Below are positions 17,970 to 27,165 of a stretch of DNA of 64,000 nt, piece by piece (the first letter of the stretch is position 1; every line of letters begins with the position of its first letter). Source of the stretch: JAFDZV01 sp048594725 (GTDB taxonomy: Bacteria > Bacteroidota > Ignavibacteria > OLB7); contig JBMDXA010000024.1 in assembly GCA_048594725.1 (NCBI GenBank), forward strand, positions 1 through 64,000, given 5' to 3'. The notes below the pieces were generated by a model that saw nothing but the letters and a program-made list of their open reading frames with translations, had not been told where the DNA came from and ran no database searches. Both the position numbers and the translations under genes were made by a program.

Positions 17970-18641
17970 GTGAATGAGAAGATCAGGCGGGAGGCCGCGT
18001 CCGGGGGGGAGGCTCCCCGGTACATCGCCATCGAAGGGGTGATCGGCGTCGGGAAGACCACGCTGGCAACGCTGCTGGCCGCACGCCTGAACAGGCGGCT
18101 GGTGCTGGAGCAGTTCGAGGAGAACCCTTTCCTTCCCGAATTCTACCGCGATCCGGAACGCTACGCATTCCAGACGCAGATCTTTTTTCTGCTGAGCCGC
18201 TACCGGCAGCAGCAGGAGCTCTCCCAGCTCGATCTGTTCTACGAGGGCATCGTCAGCGATTACATCTTCGACAAGGACCGGATCTTCGCCTCGCTGACGC
18301 TGGCCGATCACGAGCTGGCGCTGTACGAGTCGGTGGTGAACGCCCTGGAGGGGAACATCCCGGCACCCGATCTGGTGGTGTACCTTCAGAGCAGCCCGGA
18401 GCGGGTGATGGGGAATATCCGGTCACGGGGGCGCGCCATGGAGTTGGAGATCAGCCCCGCATATCTGGCCGATCTGGCAGATGCCTATGCGGTCTATTTC
18501 TCCCACTACACGGCCGCACCGGTGCTGATCGTCAACACAGGGAGGATCGATTTGTTAACCGACCGAACCAGCTTCGAGAGGCTGGTCGGGGAGATCCTTC
18601 GCCCCTGCGATGCCGGTACCCGGCAGATTCATCTCATCTGA
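17970..18641 (+). CDS. Deoxynucleoside kinase
   Basis: 223 residues from the GTG at 17970, preceded by AAAGGAG ten bases upstream. Phosphorylates deoxynucleosides for nucleotide salvage in the cytosol. The P-loop is GVIGVGKTT at residues 23-31; the glutamate-rich lid region VLEQFEENPFLPEFYRDPE and the DRE-like segment VSDYIFDKDRIFASL that contacts the sugar are both present. The family (dAK/dGK-like) is often found beside folK, as here, 36 bp downstream. Base specificity is not predictable from this sequence. Confidence 0.88.
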   Translation: MNEKIRREAASGGEAPRYIAIEGVIGVGKTTLATLLAARLNRRLVLEQFEENPFLPEFYRDPERYAFQTQIFFLLSRYRQQQELSQLDLFYEGIVSDYIFDKDRIFASLTLADHELALYESVVNALEGNIPAPDLVVYLQSSPERVMGNIRSRGRAMELEISPAYLADLADAYAVYFSHYTAAPVLIVNTGRIDLLTDRTSFERLVGEILRPCDAGTRQIHLI

Positions 18642-18796
18642 AACACGTTCCACCGTTCACCGTTTCCATTCCGATGGCTTCCCTCCTGGTACTGCGATGA
18701 ATACGGGGGCGATGAACGTTGCGATACGGGGCCGGGGATGGTGGCTCCGGCGGCGGCGCGGTAGTTTCGCACATCTGCTGAACTCAGAAACGAAGC

Positions 18797-19012
18797 ATGG
18801 TGATGGCTCGTTATTTCCTCCTGGTCGTGCTGGCGTTCCTTCTGTACTGGATATTGAAGGGGACGCTCCGTCGTTTTTTTGCCCCTCCGTCGCGGTCCAG
18901 GGCTCGCAAGATGCCCGATTCCCGGCCGGCGCAGCGCGTTCCGCCGGAACGGCGGCGCGCGGGTATCGATTATTCGAAGGTGAAGGATGCCGATTTCCGC
19001 GATCTTGAATGA
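18797..19012 (+). CDS. Small single-pass membrane protein
   Basis: 71 residues. One hydrophobic segment (YFLLVVLAFLLYWILKG, residues 6-22), then a basic linker and a conserved-looking acidic tail GIDYSKVKDADFRDLE. The same layout of membrane anchor plus (D/E)Y..VKDA(D/E)F tail is known in small proteins of Bacteroidota and Chlorobiota, some called DUF4834, but function is unknown. The longer frames that cover it on either strand lack any family resemblance. It lies between the deoxynucleoside kinase and ppx. Confidence 0.6.
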   Translation: MVMARYFLLVVLAFLLYWILKGTLRRFFAPPSRSRARKMPDSRPAQRVPPERRRAGIDYSKVKDADFRDLE

Positions 19013-19104
19013 TAGCGGCCTTACCCCCCCGGCCGGCGGCGTCACCAACAGCCCGGCACGGTAGATGCGTATAGCAAATCATAACGTGGTAATAAGGGAG
19101 CATT

Positions 19105-20745
19105 GTGCGTAATTTTTCCCTTCGACTATTCTTCAATCGCTTGCGACGGACCGTTATGATGCAGCAATCGGAAACACTGGCCGCCATCGATGTCGGCACC
19201 AACAGCTTCCACCTGGTGGTGGTGCGGCTGCTGGGAGAGAAACAGTTCTCCGTCATTACCAAGGAGAAGGTCGTGGTTCGCCTGGGCGAAAGCCCGTCGC
19301 AGATCAAACTCCTCTCGGAGGAGGCGATGGCCCGCGGCATCGAGGCGATGAAGCTTTTCGCCCTGGTGGCGGAACGGACCGGATCTCCGGTGCGCGCGAT
19401 TGCCACCAGCGCCGTACGGGAGGCATCCAACGCCGATGAGTTCACCCGGCGGGTGCAGGAGGAGACCGGTATCGAGATCGAAGTGGTTTCCGGGTTCGAG
19501 GAGGCGCGACTGATCTATCTGGGGGTGTTGCAGGCATTGCCGGTCTACAAGGAGCGGGTGGCCCTGTTCGATATCGGCGGCGGGAGCACGGAGTTCCTGC
19601 TGGGGGAGCGCGCCCAGATCCTGTACGCCAACAGCTACAAGATCGGCGCTATCCGGATGACGCAGCGCTTCTTCCCCGATGAAAAAGTGACCGCCGAGCA
19701 GGCCGCCCGCTGCCGTGCCTATGTGCGGGGGGAGATCTATCATGCCGCCGAGGAGATCCGCAACGGCCGCCCCAGGCGGCTGATAGCCTCCAGCGGTACG
19801 GCCCAGACCATTGCATCGATGGCCGTGGCCGCGCGCGGGGATGGGCCGCTGGAATCGCTCAACGGCATCACCGTCTCCCGCCGCGAGATCCGTGATGTGG
19901 TGGGCAGGGTGCTGAAGGCGAAAAGCTTTGCCGAGCGCGCCGCCCTCCCTGGGGTCGATCCCCGCCGCGCCGATATCCTGGCCGCCGGGGCGGTGACGCT
20001 GGAGACGATCGTGGAGGAATGCGATGCCGAGGAGATCATCATCAGCACGTATGCGCTGCGCGAGGGGATCGTGCTGGATACCATCCAGAAGCAGGAGGGG
20101 GATCACCATCATGAAGGGCCGGCTCATCTGTACGATCTCCGCTACGAAACCGTGATGAAGATCGGCCGGATGTACAAGTTCGACGAGGCCCACGGCCGGC
20201 ATGTTGCCGATCTGGCGCTCTCGATGTTCGATGCCCTGCAACCGCTGCACCGTCTGGATGAAGATTATCGCGAGCTTCTGGAAGCCGCCGCGCTCCTGCA
20301 CGATATCGGCTATTATATCTCGCATTCATCCCATCACAAGCACTCCCACTATCTGATTAAGAACAGCGAGGCGCTTGGCTTCACCGATGACGAAATCGCC
20401 ATCATCGCCAATGTGGCGCGCTATCATCGCAAGTCGCATCCCAAGAGCCGCCACCCGGAATTCGCCGAGCTGCGAGCGGCCGATCAGCAGCGCGTGCGCT
20501 ATCTGGCGGGCATCCTGCGGGTGGCCGACGGACTGGACCGCACCCACAAGGGGACCGTGGAACGGATCGAGACGGTCTTCGACGATCGCACCATCACCTT
20601 CAGCATCTGCTGCACAACCGGCGGGGAGCCGAGCTTCGAGCTCTGGAGCGCCAACAGAAAGAAGGGGCTGATGGAGGAGACGTTTGCCAGGGAGGTGAAG
20701 GTTATGAGCACCGAGGAGGTGCCCGCGGTGAGCCTTGCCGGATAG
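19105..20745 (+). CDS. ppx: Exopolyphosphatase / guanosine pentaphosphatase (Ppx/GppA) with HD domain
   Basis: 546 residues from the GTG at 19105, which has AAGGGAG just upstream; an ATG at 19156 would give a shorter N-terminus that fits the family as well. Residues 25-330 are the Ppx/GppA ASKHA fold: IDVGTNSFHL for phosphate binding, SAVREASNADEF, and FDIGGGSTEFL for the second nucleotide loop. Residues 350-500 are an HD-type domain: AALLHDIGYY, SHSSHHKHSHYLIKNSE and RYLAGILRVADGLDRTH. It would release phosphate from polyphosphate or pppGpp in the cytosol. A hairpin follows at 20761. Confidence 0.92.
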   Translation: MRNFSLRLFFNRLRRTVMMQQSETLAAIDVGTNSFHLVVVRLLGEKQFSVITKEKVVVRLGESPSQIKLLSEEAMARGIEAMKLFALVAERTGSPVRAIATSAVREASNADEFTRRVQEETGIEIEVVSGFEEARLIYLGVLQALPVYKERVALFDIGGGSTEFLLGERAQILYANSYKIGAIRMTQRFFPDEKVTAEQAARCRAYVRGEIYHAAEEIRNGRPRRLIASSGTAQTIASMAVAARGDGPLESLNGITVSRREIRDVVGRVLKAKSFAERAALPGVDPRRADILAAGAVTLETIVEECDAEEIIISTYALREGIVLDTIQKQEGDHHHEGPAHLYDLRYETVMKIGRMYKFDEAHGRHVADLALSMFDALQPLHRLDEDYRELLEAAALLHDIGYYISHSSHHKHSHYLIKNSEALGFTDDEIAIIANVARYHRKSHPKSRHPEFAELRAADQQRVRYLAGILRVADGLDRTHKGTVERIETVFDDRTITFSICCTTGGEPSFELWSANRKKGLMEETFAREVKVMSTEEVPAVSLAG

Positions 20746-20760
20746 AGAAGGGGTGGTATC

Positions 20761-20793
20761 GGATGGACCCGGCCCCTTCCTGCCGGGCCATCC
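20761..20793 (+). terminator. Hairpin after ppx, probable terminator
   Basis: Stem GGATGG-A-CCCGGC/GCCGGG-CCATCC, 12 pairs with one bulged A and an 8-nt loop, 15 bp after the ppx stop. There is no T run after it. Confidence 0.55.
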
Positions 20794-21428
20794 TCATCGA
20801 CGGCCGGCTGTATCTCCCTCTGTATCATGCCGCCACAACGCCCTGCTGCACCAAGTAACTTTCTTTTCGATAGGGTGTATAGTATCAGTTACGGGGGTAC
20901 GAAAACGGGGAACCTCTTATGTTTGCTGCGGGGCTGCCGGGCGGCTCCGGGATGGCGCGTGGTATGATCTCTGCTGCATACCGGAATGCCGTATCATCCC
21001 GATCGTTCCTCCAGGCGGGGAGATCGGGGCGGATACGATATGTTAGTTCGGGAGATTTTTACGATCTTAACCAGTCTCATTAAAAGCAGATAACAACACT
21101 TGATGAGAACAGATGTGATGCGGCCGCTGGCATGCGTCATATCGGTATGATGCGGATCGGTAGCGGGTGCCGGGTGCGGGATCGCACTGACCGGCATCCC
21201 AGGATGGAACTTCAACGCCAGAGACCCGTCCGTATATGCCCCTCGCGGCGCGGCCGTTTCCCCGGCCGGATCGCAGGATCTGAACGGGATAGCTACGATG
21301 ACCCATTCCCCGCCGCCGGCAGCGATATCACCCCTTGGTATTGGAGGGATTTTGTCGGCGATACAGAAATGAGAGAGAATTACGGTAATTCCTCAATACA
21401 CTCAATTAACCTAAAGGGCCTTTTGACA
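20794..21428. other. Long intergenic region upstream of a T9SS protein
   Basis: 635 bp. Short open frames cross it in several phases, including one that runs into the next gene from 21132, but none looks like a protein. The last 60 bp are AT-rich compared with the rest (AATTACGGTAATTCC and CACTCAATTAACCTAAAGGG just before the ATG), so the downstream promoter and leader probably lie there. Confidence 0.4.
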
Positions 21429-22811
21429 ATGAAACGATTGCTAGTTACTGCCCTGGCGTTCACCGCCATGGCGAGTGCCGCCGTTGCACAGGAGGCAGCG
21501 CAGACCACAGCCGCAGCCAAGCCGCAGACGCTGCCGCTGGTCGATAAATCCTGGACCGGTGTAAAGACCCCCTTCGTCGTCCCGAAGATGAGCTCCGTCG
21601 AGAGCGAGTATCTCTGGAACAGCGTCATTCTTCGTCGTTACGGCCAGGGTGGCGATACCAACCGCCGCGATCTTACCGTGCCGCTTCAGTTCGCCGGCAA
21701 TGCTCCGGTGACCGTGATGCGCGGTTTCGGGCAGATCTTCGCCCCGCGCAGCCTGTACTCGGTGTACAACGGCAGCGTCTATAACGAGAACACCTCGTAT
21801 GTCTCCAACGTCGATGAGCGCTTCGAGAGCGATCAGCAGTATATCGACCAGTTCAAGGGTGCCGGCAAGTTCACCCTCAGCGCCGTCAGCTTCCCGTTCT
21901 ATCACAACCCGCGCAACACGCCGCTGAACCCCGGCCTGGTCTCGTTCCTGAAGAGCACCGTCAACTTCGGCGGCAGCACCTTCCGGCAGAACGGCCTGGT
22001 GAACGTCAGCCGCAGCCTGCTTCCGGTGGCCCGCACGATCGAGCTCGACCAGAATGCGCTCGATACCACGACCTATAGCAGCGACCAGCCTCCGTTCGAT
22101 ACCCTTATCAGCTACACGGTGTTCGAATTCACCGGCGAGCCGGGCGAGGAGAATGCTCCGATCCAGTTCGCTGCCAACGAGTCGCTGATCCTGCTCTATA
22201 CCAACGAGTTCGCTCCGGGCGTCACCCAGCCGATCGAGGCAAACGATACCCGCGAGTGGCAGCGTGTGATCGCGTCGGAAGAGTACCGTACCGGTAGCGT
22301 CCGCGAGGATGAGAACAACCCGGGCGAGTTCATCGACGATCGTGCCAACCCGCTCGACTCCTCGAAGGTCTTCGGCGTGGTGATGTTCCGTACCGAGGAG
22401 AAGGACTCCATCTACAGCACCTGGCAGGGCCTGGTGTTCGGTGAGGGTGCCAGCCAGCGCCGTGCGTACATGAACCTGAACACCACCTTCGCGGGCACCG
22501 TGGAGCTGGCAGCAGGTGTTGACTTCCACTTCGGCAAGGACGCCAACGCACAGGGCATCGGCTCGGTGAGCCCGAACCCGGTGCGCGAGAAGGCGGTTAT
22601 TCCGTTCTCCCTCACGGAGCGTTCCAATGTGAAGATGGATCTGTACGATGTGACGGGCAAGTTCATCCGTACGCTTGTCGATGTCAAGGGCTATATCCCG
22701 GGCAACTACTCGGTCAATCTCACGACCGACGATCTTATCAACGGCGTCTACCTGCTGCGTATGACCACCGGCGAGAAGGTCTACACCTCGAAGCTCAACA
22801 TCAGCAAGTAA
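21429..22811 (+). CDS. Secreted protein with T9SS type A sorting domain
   Basis: 460 residues from the ATG at 21429, which begins a signal peptide (LLVTALAFTAMASAAVAQ). The frame stays open 99 codons further up but that part is not protein-like. The body has no named family; it contains repeated aromatic strands such as YSVYNGSVYNENTSYVSNVD and FEFTGEPGEENAPIQF. The last 75 residues form a sorting domain: SVSPNPVREKAVIPFSL, KMDLYDVTGKFIRTLVD and INGVYLLRMTTGEKVYTSKL. A strong terminator follows, and a long leader precedes it, which suggests a separately controlled, well-expressed exported protein. Confidence 0.85.
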   Translation: MKRLLVTALAFTAMASAAVAQEAAQTTAAAKPQTLPLVDKSWTGVKTPFVVPKMSSVESEYLWNSVILRRYGQGGDTNRRDLTVPLQFAGNAPVTVMRGFGQIFAPRSLYSVYNGSVYNENTSYVSNVDERFESDQQYIDQFKGAGKFTLSAVSFPFYHNPRNTPLNPGLVSFLKSTVNFGGSTFRQNGLVNVSRSLLPVARTIELDQNALDTTTYSSDQPPFDTLISYTVFEFTGEPGEENAPIQFAANESLILLYTNEFAPGVTQPIEANDTREWQRVIASEEYRTGSVREDENNPGEFIDDRANPLDSSKVFGVVMFRTEEKDSIYSTWQGLVFGEGASQRRAYMNLNTTFAGTVELAAGVDFHFGKDANAQGIGSVSPNPVREKAVIPFSLTERSNVKMDLYDVTGKFIRTLVDVKGYIPGNYSVNLTTDDLINGVYLLRMTTGEKVYTSKLNISK

Positions 22812-22862
22812 GTTCTCTTCCGATGGCCGCACAGGCTGCCGGAACAAGGATGCGAAAACAGG

Positions 22863-22894
22863 AACGGGGCCTTCACTGCGAAGGCCCCGTTTTT
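22863..22894 (+). terminator. Rho-independent terminator
   Basis: Perfect 11-bp stem AACGGGGCCTT/AAGGCCCCGTT with a 7-nt loop and a T run, 51 bp after the T9SS gene. Confidence 0.93.
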
Positions 22895-23008
22895 GTAGTA
22901 TGGCGGGATGCCGGTGCCGGGCCGCTCTCGCGCGCTCCTGCGGAGCGATCGTTCCCGTGAAGATCCCGGCCGCCCCGTACCCGCAGTAAACCCAAAGCCC
23001 TATTTGAG

Positions 23009-25081
23009 ATGGATTCCAATACCCCTCGCCAGCCGAATCGCCTCATCAACGAGCGCTCCCCCTATCTGCAGCAGCATGCGTACAACCCCGTGGACTGGTA
23101 TCCGTGGGGGGAGGAGGCGTTTGCAAAGGCCCGCAGCGAGGATAAGCCGATCTTCCTTTCGATAGGCTATTCCACCTGCCACTGGTGCCATGTGATGGAA
23201 CGGGAATCGTTCGAGGACGAGGAGACCGCCCGGATGATGAACGAGCTGTTCGTCAATATCAAGGTGGACCGCGAGGAGCGCCCCGATGTGGACAACGTCT
23301 ATATGACCGCCGCGCAGGCGATCAGCGGCGGCGGCGGCTGGCCCCTTTCGGCCTGGATCACCCCCGATCTGCGCCCGTTCTACGTCGGCACCTACTTTCC
23401 CCCGCGTCCCATGTACGGCCGGCCCAGCTTCCGCGATGCCCTTCGTTCGCTGCATGAGGCATGGACCTCGGAGCGGGAAAAGGTGTTCCGTTCGGCCAAG
23501 GCGATCACCCGCGCCGTGGAGAAGAGTGCCACGCTGGAGGCCGCCGCCGGGGAAACCGCCGATGCCGGCGGGATCATTGATCTCTGCTACCAGCAGCTTG
23601 AGCGCAGCTACGATGCCCGTTACGGCGGATTCAGCAGCGCCCCCAAATTCCCCCGCCCGGCCATCTTCGAATTTCTTCTCCGCTATTATCACCAGCAGGA
23701 GAAGCCGCATGCGCTGGAGATGTCGCTCTATAGCATGCATCGCATGGCCGCCGGCGGCATGTACGACCAGCTTGGCGGCGGCTTTGCCCGCTACTCGGTC
23801 GATTCCGAATGGCGCGTCCCCCATTTCGAGAAGATGCTCTACGATCAGGGGCAGCTCCTGGCGGTCTATGCCGATACCTACCGCATCACCCGCGATGCCT
23901 CCCTGGCCGATGTGATAGCTCATACGGTGGACTATCTGGAGCGCGATCTGATGCACCCAAGCGGCGCGTTCTACTCCGCCGAGGATGCCGACAGCGAAGG
24001 GGAGGAGGGAACCTTCTATGTCTGGACCCGCGCCGGGCTCCAGGAGATTCTCTCCCGCGATGAGATGGAGGCGGTGCGCTCCTATTACGGCATCACCGAC
24101 GAAGGGAATTTCGAGCATGGAAAGAATGTGCTCCATACCAGCGCTACGATCGATCAGGTGGCGCGCCGTATGGAAACCGGAAGCCGGGAGGTGGAGGAAC
24201 TGCTCCGCTCGGCCCGCGCCCGGCTTTTCGACGAGCGCCTGAAACGCCCCAGGCCCCACCGCGATGAGAAGATCCTGGTCTCGTGGAACGGGCTGATGAT
24301 CGCCGGGCTGGCCCGCGCCTCGGCTGCTCTGGGAGAACCCCGGTATGCGGAGATGGCCTGCCGCGCCGCCGATCATCTTCTCGCGGTGATGATCGTGGAG
24401 GGGCGGCTTATGCACCGGCTGAAGGATGGCGAAGTGCGGTTCGATGGCTATCTGGAGGATTATGCCTTCCTGGCCGCCGGCCTGCTCGATCTGTACGAGA
24501 CCACCTTCGAATTGAAGTATCTTCGCGAGGCCGAGCGTCTGGTCCAAGAGGCGGGGCGCCTGTTCTGGGATGAGGGCGGGGGCGGATATTTCATGACCAG
24601 CGGCGGCGATCCCAGCATCCTGGTCCGCTCCAAGAGCGATCACGACGGGGCGGAGCCCTCCGGCAATTCCGTTATGGCGATGAACCTGCTCCGTCTGGGG
24701 CGGCTCTTCTATGATGAGGATCTGCTTGCAAAGGCCGACCGGACTATCGATCTTTTCCTGGGGCGGGTGGCCGAGCATCCCATCATGATGCCGCTCATGG
24801 TCGCCGCGGCGCTTCTGCGGGAGGAGCCTCCCCGCCAGATCATCATAGCCTCCTCGGAGGACCGGGAGAATACCGCACGTCTCATCCGCCAGGCACAGGC
24901 CGCCTATCGTCCCGGCACTGCTCTGGTGGTTCTCCCGTTCGGGGGGCCCGATCCCTGGCTGGCCGGAAAGATCCCGACCGTGGAGGGGATGGGGCCGGTG
25001 GACGGGCAGGCGGCTGCGTATGTTTGCGAGAACTTCACATGCCAGCGCCCGGTGGTCTCGCTTGAGGCCGGAATCCCATAA
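23009..25081 (+). CDS. Thioredoxin-domain protein of the YyaL/SSP411 (DUF255) family
   Basis: 690 residues. The N-terminal thioredoxin-like domain is complete: RLINERSPYLQQHAYNPVDW, then GYSTCHWCHVMERESFEDEE with the CxxC at residues 57-60, and KVDREERPDVDNVYM. The rest is an alpha/alpha toroid like that of glycosyl hydrolases: GGMYDQLGGGFARYSVD, VPHFEKMLYDQGQLLAVYAD, WNGLMIAGLARASAALGEP and EPSGNSVMAMNLLRL. The family is widespread in bacteria and animals (SPATA20); its reaction is not established. It is probably a separate unit, since terminators and gaps flank it. Confidence 0.93.
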   Translation: MDSNTPRQPNRLINERSPYLQQHAYNPVDWYPWGEEAFAKARSEDKPIFLSIGYSTCHWCHVMERESFEDEETARMMNELFVNIKVDREERPDVDNVYMTAAQAISGGGGWPLSAWITPDLRPFYVGTYFPPRPMYGRPSFRDALRSLHEAWTSEREKVFRSAKAITRAVEKSATLEAAAGETADAGGIIDLCYQQLERSYDARYGGFSSAPKFPRPAIFEFLLRYYHQQEKPHALEMSLYSMHRMAAGGMYDQLGGGFARYSVDSEWRVPHFEKMLYDQGQLLAVYADTYRITRDASLADVIAHTVDYLERDLMHPSGAFYSAEDADSEGEEGTFYVWTRAGLQEILSRDEMEAVRSYYGITDEGNFEHGKNVLHTSATIDQVARRMETGSREVEELLRSARARLFDERLKRPRPHRDEKILVSWNGLMIAGLARASAALGEPRYAEMACRAADHLLAVMIVEGRLMHRLKDGEVRFDGYLEDYAFLAAGLLDLYETTFELKYLREAERLVQEAGRLFWDEGGGGYFMTSGGDPSILVRSKSDHDGAEPSGNSVMAMNLLRLGRLFYDEDLLAKADRTIDLFLGRVAEHPIMMPLMVAAALLREEPPRQIIIASSEDRENTARLIRQAQAAYRPGTALVVLPFGGPDPWLAGKIPTVEGMGPVDGQAAAYVCENFTCQRPVVSLEAGIP

Positions 25082-25240
25082 GATTTCCGCACCTTCCGGA
25101 AACTATTGCCGTGGTTCGGGGGTCTATTGAGAAACTCTTCCTCCGTTCCGGCCAAGGAAGCCCGGGAACCTCTATCATAGAAGTCATCGGCCGATAGTTC
25201 CGGTATCGACATCAACAGCAAACGATCGAGAACACAGCGA

Positions 25241-25768
25241 ATGAACACTCGCATCCTTGTATTGACGGCTCTTTTCACCCTGTCGGCAACAGCCGGCTGC
25301 CAGAACGCCTCGCGTACCAGCGGCGACGGGACAACCGATACGGCGATCGCTGCCACCGGGAACGTCCCGCCCGCGCCCGATACGGCGGCTACTCCGGTTC
25401 CCGTTCCTCCGGTCGAGAAGAGCGTTCTGCTGCTCGATACAACCGTCGGGCGCACCGGGATCACCGGCGAGGTGCGGAAATCCCCGCTGACGAAGGGGCT
25501 GCCGGAGGGACAGCAGGATTATGCCCCGCTCCCCGGCGCTCCCATCCGGGTGGAGAATGTGGATGAGGTGGTGGTGGCAAGGGTGACCAGCGATGCCAAC
25601 GGCAAGTTTTTCGTGGCGCTCCCTCCGGGAATGCATTTCGTGATCCCCGAGCCGTTCGAGGCGATCTATCCCGCTCCCCCGGTCTCGCAGTCGATCGTGG
25701 TGCCGGAGAAGGGAACCGCCAGCGTGGTCTTTTCCTACGATACCGGTATCGATGAGCCGGCAGAGTAA
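25241..25768 (+). CDS. Putative lipoprotein with a carboxypeptidase-regulatory-like domain
   Basis: 175 residues. The signal MNTRILVLTALFTLSATAGC is a type II leader. A proline- and threonine-rich linker follows (PPAPDTAATPVPVPPVEKS). The body VGRTGITGEVRKSPLTKGLP, then RVTSDANGKFFVALPPGMHF, resembles the small CarboxypepD_reg / SpaA-like Ig fold used as spacers on surface proteins. It overlaps the start of the downstream glycosyltransferase by 17 bp, so the pair is cotranscribed. No enzymatic residues are seen. Confidence 0.7.
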   Translation: MNTRILVLTALFTLSATAGCQNASRTSGDGTTDTAIAATGNVPPAPDTAATPVPVPPVEKSVLLLDTTVGRTGITGEVRKSPLTKGLPEGQQDYAPLPGAPIRVENVDEVVVARVTSDANGKFFVALPPGMHFVIPEPFEAIYPAPPVSQSIVVPEKGTASVVFSYDTGIDEPAE

Positions 25769-26603
25769 TCGCAGTGCCGATACCGGTTCCGGCGGGGAGG
25801 GGGGAGCCGGAACGCTCCCCCTGAGCATCTGCATCGTTGCATTCAACGAGGCCGGCAATATCGAGCGGGCAATACGGTCGGTGGCGGGTTGGGCACGGGA
25901 GGTAATTGTGCTAGATTGCGAAAGCACGGACGGCACCGGAGAGCTGGCACAGCGCCTGGGCGCGGAAGTCCACCAACGACCGAATATCATTCCGGAGGCG
26001 AACAAGAACGCCAGCTTCGAGCTTGCACGTCATGAGTGGATCTTCTCGCTGGATGCCGATGAGATCGTTCCGGGCGAGCTTCGCGATGAGATCGCGGCGG
26101 CACTGGCGCGCGTGCCGGCGGAGAACGGCTTCAAGATCCCCCGGCGCAATTTCTATTTCGGCCAGCCTCTGACCCATGGCGGCGCCTACCCCGATCGGCA
26201 GCTCCGGCTCTTCAGAAAAGGGATGGGGCGATATCCCGGCAAGGGATATCATGAACGTATCGGGGTGGAGGGGGAAGTGGGAGAACTGCGGAACCCATTC
26301 GATCATCACCCCTACCCCACGTTCGAGATCTGGCTGCGGAAGTTCGACTTCTATACCAGCTACGGGGCCTCCGTGCTCCAGCAGCAGGGAGTGCCGATCA
26401 CGCCGGGGAGCATCCGCCATCATATGATAACCCGGCCGCTCCGCCGGTGGTTCGAGCGGCTCTTCCTGAAACGGGGGATCAGCGATGGCGTGGCCGGGGT
26501 GCTTGCGGCCAGCTTCGACCTGATGACCAATATCGTCAGCTTCGGACGCTACTGGATGCGCTCCGGCGACAACCGGAGCGATCCTCCCCAGGCCGGTTCC
26601 TGA
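25752..26603 (+). CDS. Family 2 glycosyltransferase, WaaE/KdtX-like
   Basis: 283 residues. After a glycine-rich leader the GT-A domain begins at residue 23 (LSICIVAFNEAGNIERAIRS), with VIVLDCESTDGT, then FSLDADEIVPGEL containing the DxD motif at DADE, and the acceptor region HGGAYPDRQLRLFRKG followed by YHERI. This pattern matches lipopolysaccharide-core glucosyltransferases of the WaaE/KdtX kind. C-terminal helices (FERLFLKRGISDGVAGVLAA) suggest membrane association. The lipid acceptor is inferred only. Confidence 0.88.
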   Translation: MSRQSNRSADTGSGGEGGAGTLPLSICIVAFNEAGNIERAIRSVAGWAREVIVLDCESTDGTGELAQRLGAEVHQRPNIIPEANKNASFELARHEWIFSLDADEIVPGELRDEIAAALARVPAENGFKIPRRNFYFGQPLTHGGAYPDRQLRLFRKGMGRYPGKGYHERIGVEGEVGELRNPFDHHPYPTFEIWLRKFDFYTSYGASVLQQQGVPITPGSIRHHMITRPLRRWFERLFLKRGISDGVAGVLAASFDLMTNIVSFGRYWMRSGDNRSDPPQAGS

Positions 26604-26727
26604 CCTGTTCCGGCCGCGGAGCAGGGCCTGGCCGCCGGTACGAGCGATGCCCTTGCCATCCGCATCCGGTCAGGAATGCCCTGAAGCGCGATTTCATATA
26701 TCCATCAATAGTTTCAATACGAGCCTC

Positions 26728-27072
26728 ATGAATACCCCTTCTGCAAAGTCTGCAATGATGTTCAACAGCCTGGTGATGATGTTCAGCACACAGGCGATGA
26801 TGGCCATGGGGAAACTTCAGAACCCGATGACCGGCAAGATCGAGCGCGACGTCAATCATGCGCAGATCATGATCGATCTGCTCGAAATGGTGGAGGAGCG
26901 GACCGCCGGAAATCTGACGGAGGAGGAGAGCCGTTTTCTTGCCAGCACATTGCGCGATCTGAGGGTCAATTACGTGATGGAGAAGAACCGTGATGCCAAC
27001 CCCGCATCCCCTGCCGCCGACTCCGCCGCCATCCCGGCAGGCGAAGAGGGAGTGCCCGGAAATCTCGCGTAA
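26728..27072 (+). CDS. DUF1844 domain-containing protein
   Basis: 114 residues from the ATG at 26728; the frame is open further upstream but the conserved part begins here. The DUF1844 core is SLVMMFSTQAMMAMGKLQNP, then DVNHAQIMIDLLEMVEERTA and LTEEESRFLASTLRDLRVNY. It is a small helical protein without signal or membrane segment. The function is unknown; in other bacteria it is found near translation or NAD-related genes. It is followed by nadK after 93 bp. Confidence 0.88.
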   Translation: MNTPSAKSAMMFNSLVMMFSTQAMMAMGKLQNPMTGKIERDVNHAQIMIDLLEMVEERTAGNLTEEESRFLASTLRDLRVNYVMEKNRDANPASPAADSAAIPAGEEGVPGNLA

Positions 27073-27165
27073 TCACGTTCTTCCGTCGGTGCGCCCCGCT
27101 CTCTGCGGGCGCATCCTGTTCATGAACTCTCCTGGGGAATCCTCCCCGGGTCTCTCTGATATTTC

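Noticed and set aside
21132..21428. 99-codon N-terminal extension of the T9SS protein
   Set aside because: The signal peptide starts at 21429; the extra codons are basic and without structure, and the ATG at 21429 sits in an AT-rich leader.
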